Assembly: GCA_903896545.1 (NCBI GenBank)
Contig: CAITYF010000029.1
Location: 1-64,000 of the forward strand
Source of the DNA: an uncultured Myxococcales bacterium
GTDB lineage: Bacteria; Myxococcota_A; UBA9042
Direction of reading: 5' to 3'
Length of the DNA: 64,000 nt
Every line of letters begins with the position of its first letter. Position 1 is the stretch's first letter. The notes beneath the pieces were generated by a model. That model made no database searches and was not told the origin of the DNA. It saw nothing but the letters and a program-made list of their open reading frames with translations. Shown in pieces: positions 62,320-64,000 of this stretch. The position numbers and the translations under genes were made by a program.

Positions 62320-64000
62320 CTAATGTAGCACGCTTGGCGCAACTGGCACGTGCATCGGTCGCGGCGGTTGTTGCGGCAGGGGAACGCTCGCGCGCGGGAA
62401 CTCGGCATGCGGAAGCGCCGGCGGCGCAACAGACGGCTCCACGCAGCGAATGCTCCAGCCCAGACGGGCGCGCAGCTGCATCGTCTCGACTTGTTCTGAA
62501 GGCATCGTCGGCGGCGGCAAGCCGATCTGCGCGGTGGCACACGCGACCATCCGCTCCGTCTGCGGCGTCAGCCACGCGGGCTGCGGCCACGGCTTGGCGC
62601 GGATGTTCTGGTAGACGTCCCACGCATCGCGGCTGTAGAGACGCGGCAACGGCTTGAACTGGCGAACAAGCGCGTCGGACTGCACGCCGGGATCGTGAAA
62701 CACGACGAGGTACTGGCACGCGCCCGCGTCTTCCAGCCGCACGTCAGCGGCGCGAGGTAGCCACGGCAGGTGCCCGTTTGGGTATTCGACCACCGGCGTC
62801 CACAGCACGTTGGGCACCGGCTCGTTGACCAGACCACCGCGCAGGATCAAGGGCCACGCCGCGAGGTCGTCGTGGACGCCTGCGCGCACATGGCGAACGT
62901 CACTGCGCGCCGAAACCGTACACACGCGCTGATTCGGCGGCAGCGTCGCGAGCGCTTCGTTCATCGAGCCGAAACCGACCGCGTCGAGCAACTGCGAGCG
63001 CAAGGCGTACGGCGGGAGCGCGATCGCGATCGCAATCAAGACCATCGACGCGATCCAGGTGCGCACGCGCAGCGATCGCGGCGGAAGCAACGGATCGAGC
63101 GGAAGCGCAAGAACCGCCAGAATCGCGATAATCGGCGGCAGCAGGCCGGAAAATTGCAGCAGCGGTAACGGCGCGATCCAGCGCGCGGGCAGCAGGAAGT
63201 AGCCCAAGGTCAGCACGCCCAGGGCGTGGACCGGCTGCGGATTGGGGAGATTGTCGGCGGGAGCCTCGCGCTCACGCGCCTGCCGCATCGCCGCAGCGAG
63301 CCAGACGATGAGTGCAAGGAGCCACGCAAACGCCAGCATTTCGCCGGAACGCTCGCTGAGCTCGCGCAGGGAATCGATCCGCGGACCGTGGTTGCCAAAT
63401 CCATCCAGCGACAAGTCGGCCAATTGGCGGAAGTTGTCGCCGGGCAGCCACCACTCGGTCCGCCACGCGCGCGCAAAAGCCAGCGGACCGCCGAGCGACG
63501 TCAGCACTTTGCCGATCCACGGCGCGAGCAGCGCGATCGACGGAAGCGTGGTGAGCAGCGTCAGGCCCACGTGTCGGAGCGCTACGCGCAGCCCCGAACG
63601 GCCTCCTTGCAACAGCGCGAGAATGGGCAGCAGGCCGAGAATCGTCAGCCACGCGACCGGGTGCGTCAGGGACAGCAGCGCAACGGGCACGAAAAGCAGC
63701 AACCAGCGCCACCAGACACCGACACGCATGGCTTTGACTTGCAGCGCCAACGCCCAGAACCACAGCGGCCACGCCACGATCAGCGGCAGATCGCCTTGCA
63801 GGTACGGAGGCCCCATCAGCCACGGCAGCGCGCCCACGACCAGCCACGGGCTGCGACCTGAAGCCCGAAGCCACGTCAGCCACGCCATCGGCAGCGCGAT
63901 GAGCCCCACCGTCGCGAGAATGCGCGCCGCGAGCGTAAACCCGATCTTTGGCCCCAAGAACGCCACGATGAACGGCACCAGCGAGTTGGGCGTCGGGACC
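62320..64000 (-). CDS. Polytopic membrane protein, cut by the window edge
   Basis: At least 559 codons; the reading frame continues beyond position 64000 (upstream codons in frame are V-P-T-P-N-S-L), so the true start is outside. About ten to twelve hydrophobic segments are visible up to residue ~330 of the visible part, followed by a soluble C-terminal domain of ~200 residues with a Pro-rich end. The layout resembles GT39-like or other lipid-linked sugar transferases, but no catalytic Asp pair is visible because the N-terminus is missing. Confidence 0.55.
   Translation of the reverse strand, partial: VPTPNSLVPFIVAFLGPKIGFTLAARILATVGLIALPMAWLTWLRASGRSPWLVVGALPWLMGPPYLQGDLPLIVAWPLWFWALALQVKAMRVGVWWRWLLLFVPVALLSLTHPVAWLTILGLLPILALLQGGRSGLRVALRHVGLTLLTTLPSIALLAPWIGKVLTSLGGPLAFARAWRTEWWLPGDNFRQLADLSLDGFGNHGPRIDSLRELSERSGEMLAFAWLLALIVWLAAAMRQAREREAPADNLPNPQPVHALGVLTLGYFLLPARWIAPLPLLQFSGLLPPIIAILAVLALPLDPLLPPRSLRVRTWIASMVLIAIAIALPPYALRSQLLDAVGFGSMNEALATLPPNQRVCTVSARSDVRHVRAGVHDDLAAWPLILRGGLVNEPVPNVLWTPVVEYPNGHLPWLPRAADVRLEDAGACQYLVVFHDPGVQSDALVRQFKPLPRLYSRDAWDVYQNIRAKPWPQPAWLTPQTERMVACATAQIGLPPPTMPSEQVETMQLRARLGWSIRCVEPSVAPPALPHAEFPRASVPLPQQPPRPMHVPVAPSVLH

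Overview
The window is GC-rich DNA packed with genes. From about 3.5 kb to the end it reads as one genome of a Myxococcota-like (former deltaproteobacterial, possibly bradymonad) bacterium. The evidence is an unusually large set of secreted lipoproteins built from thrombospondin type-3 repeats, Myxococcus-type Cys-rich repeats, lamin-tail domains and HEAT/TPR repeats, plus an FHA-GAF-sigma54 activator. The placement is an inference from gene content. The first ~3.5 kb looks different: lower GC, decayed toxin-antitoxin pieces and a Sel1-repeat protein of the kind common in Verrucomicrobia-like genomes. It meets the rest at a sharp seam near 3505, inside the Sel1 array and on a perfect inverted repeat. 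This may be a chimeric join or a recent insertion boundary.

Layout. 0.2-0.75 kb: remnants of a MazF/PemK pair and of a PIN-domain (VapC) toxin. 0.9-3.8 kb: a secreted two-repeat protein and the Sel1 protein. 3.8-7.2 kb (minus): a three-gene envelope operon, with a Cys-rich lipoprotein, an UshA-like/tetraheme cytochrome lipoprotein and a beta-barrel-like protein. 7.6-14.1 kb (plus): a ribosome and genome maintenance operon encoding an RdgB-RsmB fusion, Era, Der and RecN. 14.2-25.8 kb: large modular lipoproteins, a pentapeptide-repeat/kinase fusion carrying a frameshift, the sigma54 activator and TPR proteins. 25.8-34.2 kb (minus): a four-gene overlapping operon of an AsmA/YdbH-like protein, a DUF1318-like lipoprotein, a PD40/TPR protein and a cytochrome lipoprotein.

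34-50 kb: Cys-rich and HEAT-like proteins, a kal-kce pair from lysine fermentation, a second UshA-like protein, two polytopic membrane proteins (one here, one at the right edge), glutamate-cysteine ligase, two paired lipoproteins, an accC-biotin carrier-prmA-rsmE operon, an M74 endopeptidase with LysM, and an RlmL-like methyltransferase with an esterase. 50-64 kb: a lipoprotein with a clan-CD-like His/Cys signature, a TPR protein, uridine kinase, an orphan contractile tail-tube-like protein, a PilZ-like protein, and a minus-strand operon of a membrane protein, a site-2 protease, two HEAT-repeat proteins and a lipoprotein-anchored glutaredoxin.

Taken together, the core genes handle rRNA and ribosomal protein modification (RsmB, RsmE, PrmA, RlmL-like), ribosome assembly GTPases, nucleotide sanitation and salvage, and DNA repair. 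Most of the rest is cell-envelope machinery. I see no tRNA, rRNA, CRISPR array or intact insertion sequence.
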